From Candidatus Dormiibacterota bacterium (GTDB taxonomy: Bacteria > Chloroflexota > Dormibacteria > Aeolococcales > Aeolococcaceae), in the NCBI GenBank assembly GCA_027451645.1, contig DAIDIX010000099.1, positions 1 to 6,786 of the forward strand: a DNA stretch of 6,786 bases, read 5' to 3'. A model generated the notes under the pieces. It did no database searches, was not told the DNA's origin, and worked only from the letters and a program-made list of their open reading frames with translations. This document shows, one piece after another, positions 5,962-6,786 of the stretch; the first letter of the stretch is position 1, and each line of letters begins with the position of its first letter. The position numbers and the translations under genes are program-made.

Positions 5962-6786
5962 ATGACCCCTTCCACCACTTCCCTTCCCGTTTCTGTCAGA
6001 TCCGCTCACTGGAACCCCACTGCTGCGGAACTCAGGAGCTGCATCGCTGCCCAGAATGGTGCACATCCCACAGCAACAGGCACATACAGCATTACAACCC
6101 GTGTGAAGAGCAGGATCCCGGAAGCCACATATATCCTTCCCGGTCCGGATGGCAGGGCAAAGGGGCCAGCTCTCTCCCGGGAAGCAGCTGACAGCATTGC
6201 ACAGGCTCAGAACGACTACCTTGCAGCACGGGATGTCTTCGTTCTCGATGGCTGCATCGGAGGTGCACCTCCTCTCCAGAGTGATGTCCGGCTCATTGTC
6301 GACCAGTCGTATCCCCATCTGGCAGCAATGCAGCAGATCCTCCACTATCCGTCCACTGGGGAGGTGCGGCCCTCCCTGCCACCGTGCACAGTCATCGTGA
6401 CACCGGACTGTGCTGCTCCTGGCATACCTGGCGGCCGGGCAGTCCTTGTCGATCTTGCCACACGGACTACCCGCATCCTTGGATCTGACTATTTCGGAGA
6501 AGTGAAGAAGGCTGGATTCCGGCACTGGAATGCAGAAGTCTATGATGCTGGCGGCCTTGCTCTCCATGCAGGATGCAAGGTCATTCCGATGGATGTGGGG
6601 GAGTCGACAGTCCTCATCATTGGAATGAGTGGCACAGGGAAGACAACAACAACATTTGCGGACATCCATGGAAGTCTGCCTGTTCAGGATGACTTCGTTG
6701 GACTTCTCCCCGGGGGAACGGTAATCGGTGGAGAGAATGGCTGCTTTGCCAAGGTTACGGGGCTCGACCCAGCACATGAACCAGCA
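5962..6786 (+). CDS. pckA: Phosphoenolpyruvate carboxykinase (ATP), divergent; C-terminus outside window
   Basis: The visible 275 residues match ATP-type PEP carboxykinase, which interconverts oxaloacetate plus ATP with PEP, CO2 and ADP. TTR (45-47) corresponds to the substrate Arg region. RDVFVLDGCIGGAPPLQSDVR (90-110) matches the family's VVDxFxGA...VR segment. GSDYFGEVKKAG (174-185) supplies Tyr177 and Lys183, and ALHAGCKV (200-207) supplies His202. The P-loop GMSGTGKTT is at 221-229 and Asp243-Asp244 at VQDD. ENGCFAKV (258-265) follows. Tyr-to-Lys (6) and Lys-to-His (19) spacings equal those of Escherichia coli Tyr207, Lys213 and His232. It is divergent: the N-terminal region is short, RSPKDK is replaced by RVKSRIPEA, and the usual DDEHGW reads DDFVGL. 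ATG 5962 is the only start after the in-frame TGA at 5917, and it lacks a Shine-Dalgarno. The conserved catalytic residues argue that it is active, but about half the protein is unseen. Confidence 0.87.
   Translation, partial: MTPSTTSLPVSVRSAHWNPTAAELRSCIAAQNGAHPTATGTYSITTRVKSRIPEATYILPGPDGRAKGPALSREAADSIAQAQNDYLAARDVFVLDGCIGGAPPLQSDVRLIVDQSYPHLAAMQQILHYPSTGEVRPSLPPCTVIVTPDCAAPGIPGGRAVLVDLATRTTRILGSDYFGEVKKAGFRHWNAEVYDAGGLALHAGCKVIPMDVGESTVLIIGMSGTGKTTTTFADIHGSLPVQDDFVGLLPGGTVIGGENGCFAKVTGLDPAHEPA

Noticed and set aside
5821..6777. A 318-codon ORF on the minus strand covering the whole pckA fragment.
   Set aside because: It is exactly antisense to a gene with clear PEP carboxykinase motifs. 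Its translation is Cys-rich with runs such as CCCC and no recognisable domain, as expected for a codon-bias shadow.

Overview
The window is bacterial chromosomal DNA with an estimated G+C in the mid-50s percent. TGA is used as an ordinary stop, one gene has a good Shine-Dalgarno (GGGAGG before ilvE), and one protein carries a lipobox signal peptide. I cannot name a phylum. Codon use is uniform across the window, with a marked taste for GCA alanine and the tetramer TGCA, so nothing stands out as recently imported. I see no tRNA, rRNA, CRISPR array or insertion sequence.

Layout, left to right. (1) 1-592, minus strand: the N-terminal 197 residues of a HAD-IIB phosphatase running off the left edge. 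(2) 593-702: a divergent intergenic region with two small perfect inverted repeats in the leader of the HAD gene. (3) 703-2423, plus strand: a lipoprotein built from NHL-type beta-propeller units of exactly 67 codons (201 nt), followed by a beta-rich, WxL-like C-terminal region. The reading frame is broken in the fifth unit, which is exactly 43 nt shorter than the period, so the gene reads as two overlapping ORFs. (4) 2515-3669 and 3669-4802, plus strand: a GH63-like glycoside hydrolase resembling glucosylglycerate/mannosylglycerate hydrolases, then a GlxK/GarK-type glycerate 2-kinase whose ATG shares one base with the hydrolase stop. (5) 4856-5818, minus strand: branched-chain amino acid aminotransferase, convergent with the kinase. 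(6) 5819-5961: divergent intergenic region. (7) 5962-6786, plus strand: the N-terminal 275 residues of a divergent ATP-type phosphoenolpyruvate carboxykinase running off the right edge. Its antisense strand carries a long spurious ORF.

How the genes fit together: the clearest functional unit is the hydrolase-kinase pair. If the hydrolase splits a hexosylglycerate, it releases a hexose and glycerate. The kinase would then convert glycerate to 2-phosphoglycerate, one enolase step from phosphoenolpyruvate, which is also the substrate/product of the PEP carboxykinase further right. This suggests salvage of the compatible solutes glucosylglycerate or mannosylglycerate into lower glycolysis. The HAD phosphatase could belong to the same chemistry, since sugar-phosphoglycerate phosphatases are HAD-IIB enzymes, but its sequence does not prove that. 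The aminotransferase is a housekeeping gene. No wholly new system is visible; the points most worth checking are the exact 43-nt repeat deletion, the hydrolase-kinase coupling and the divergent PEP carboxykinase.
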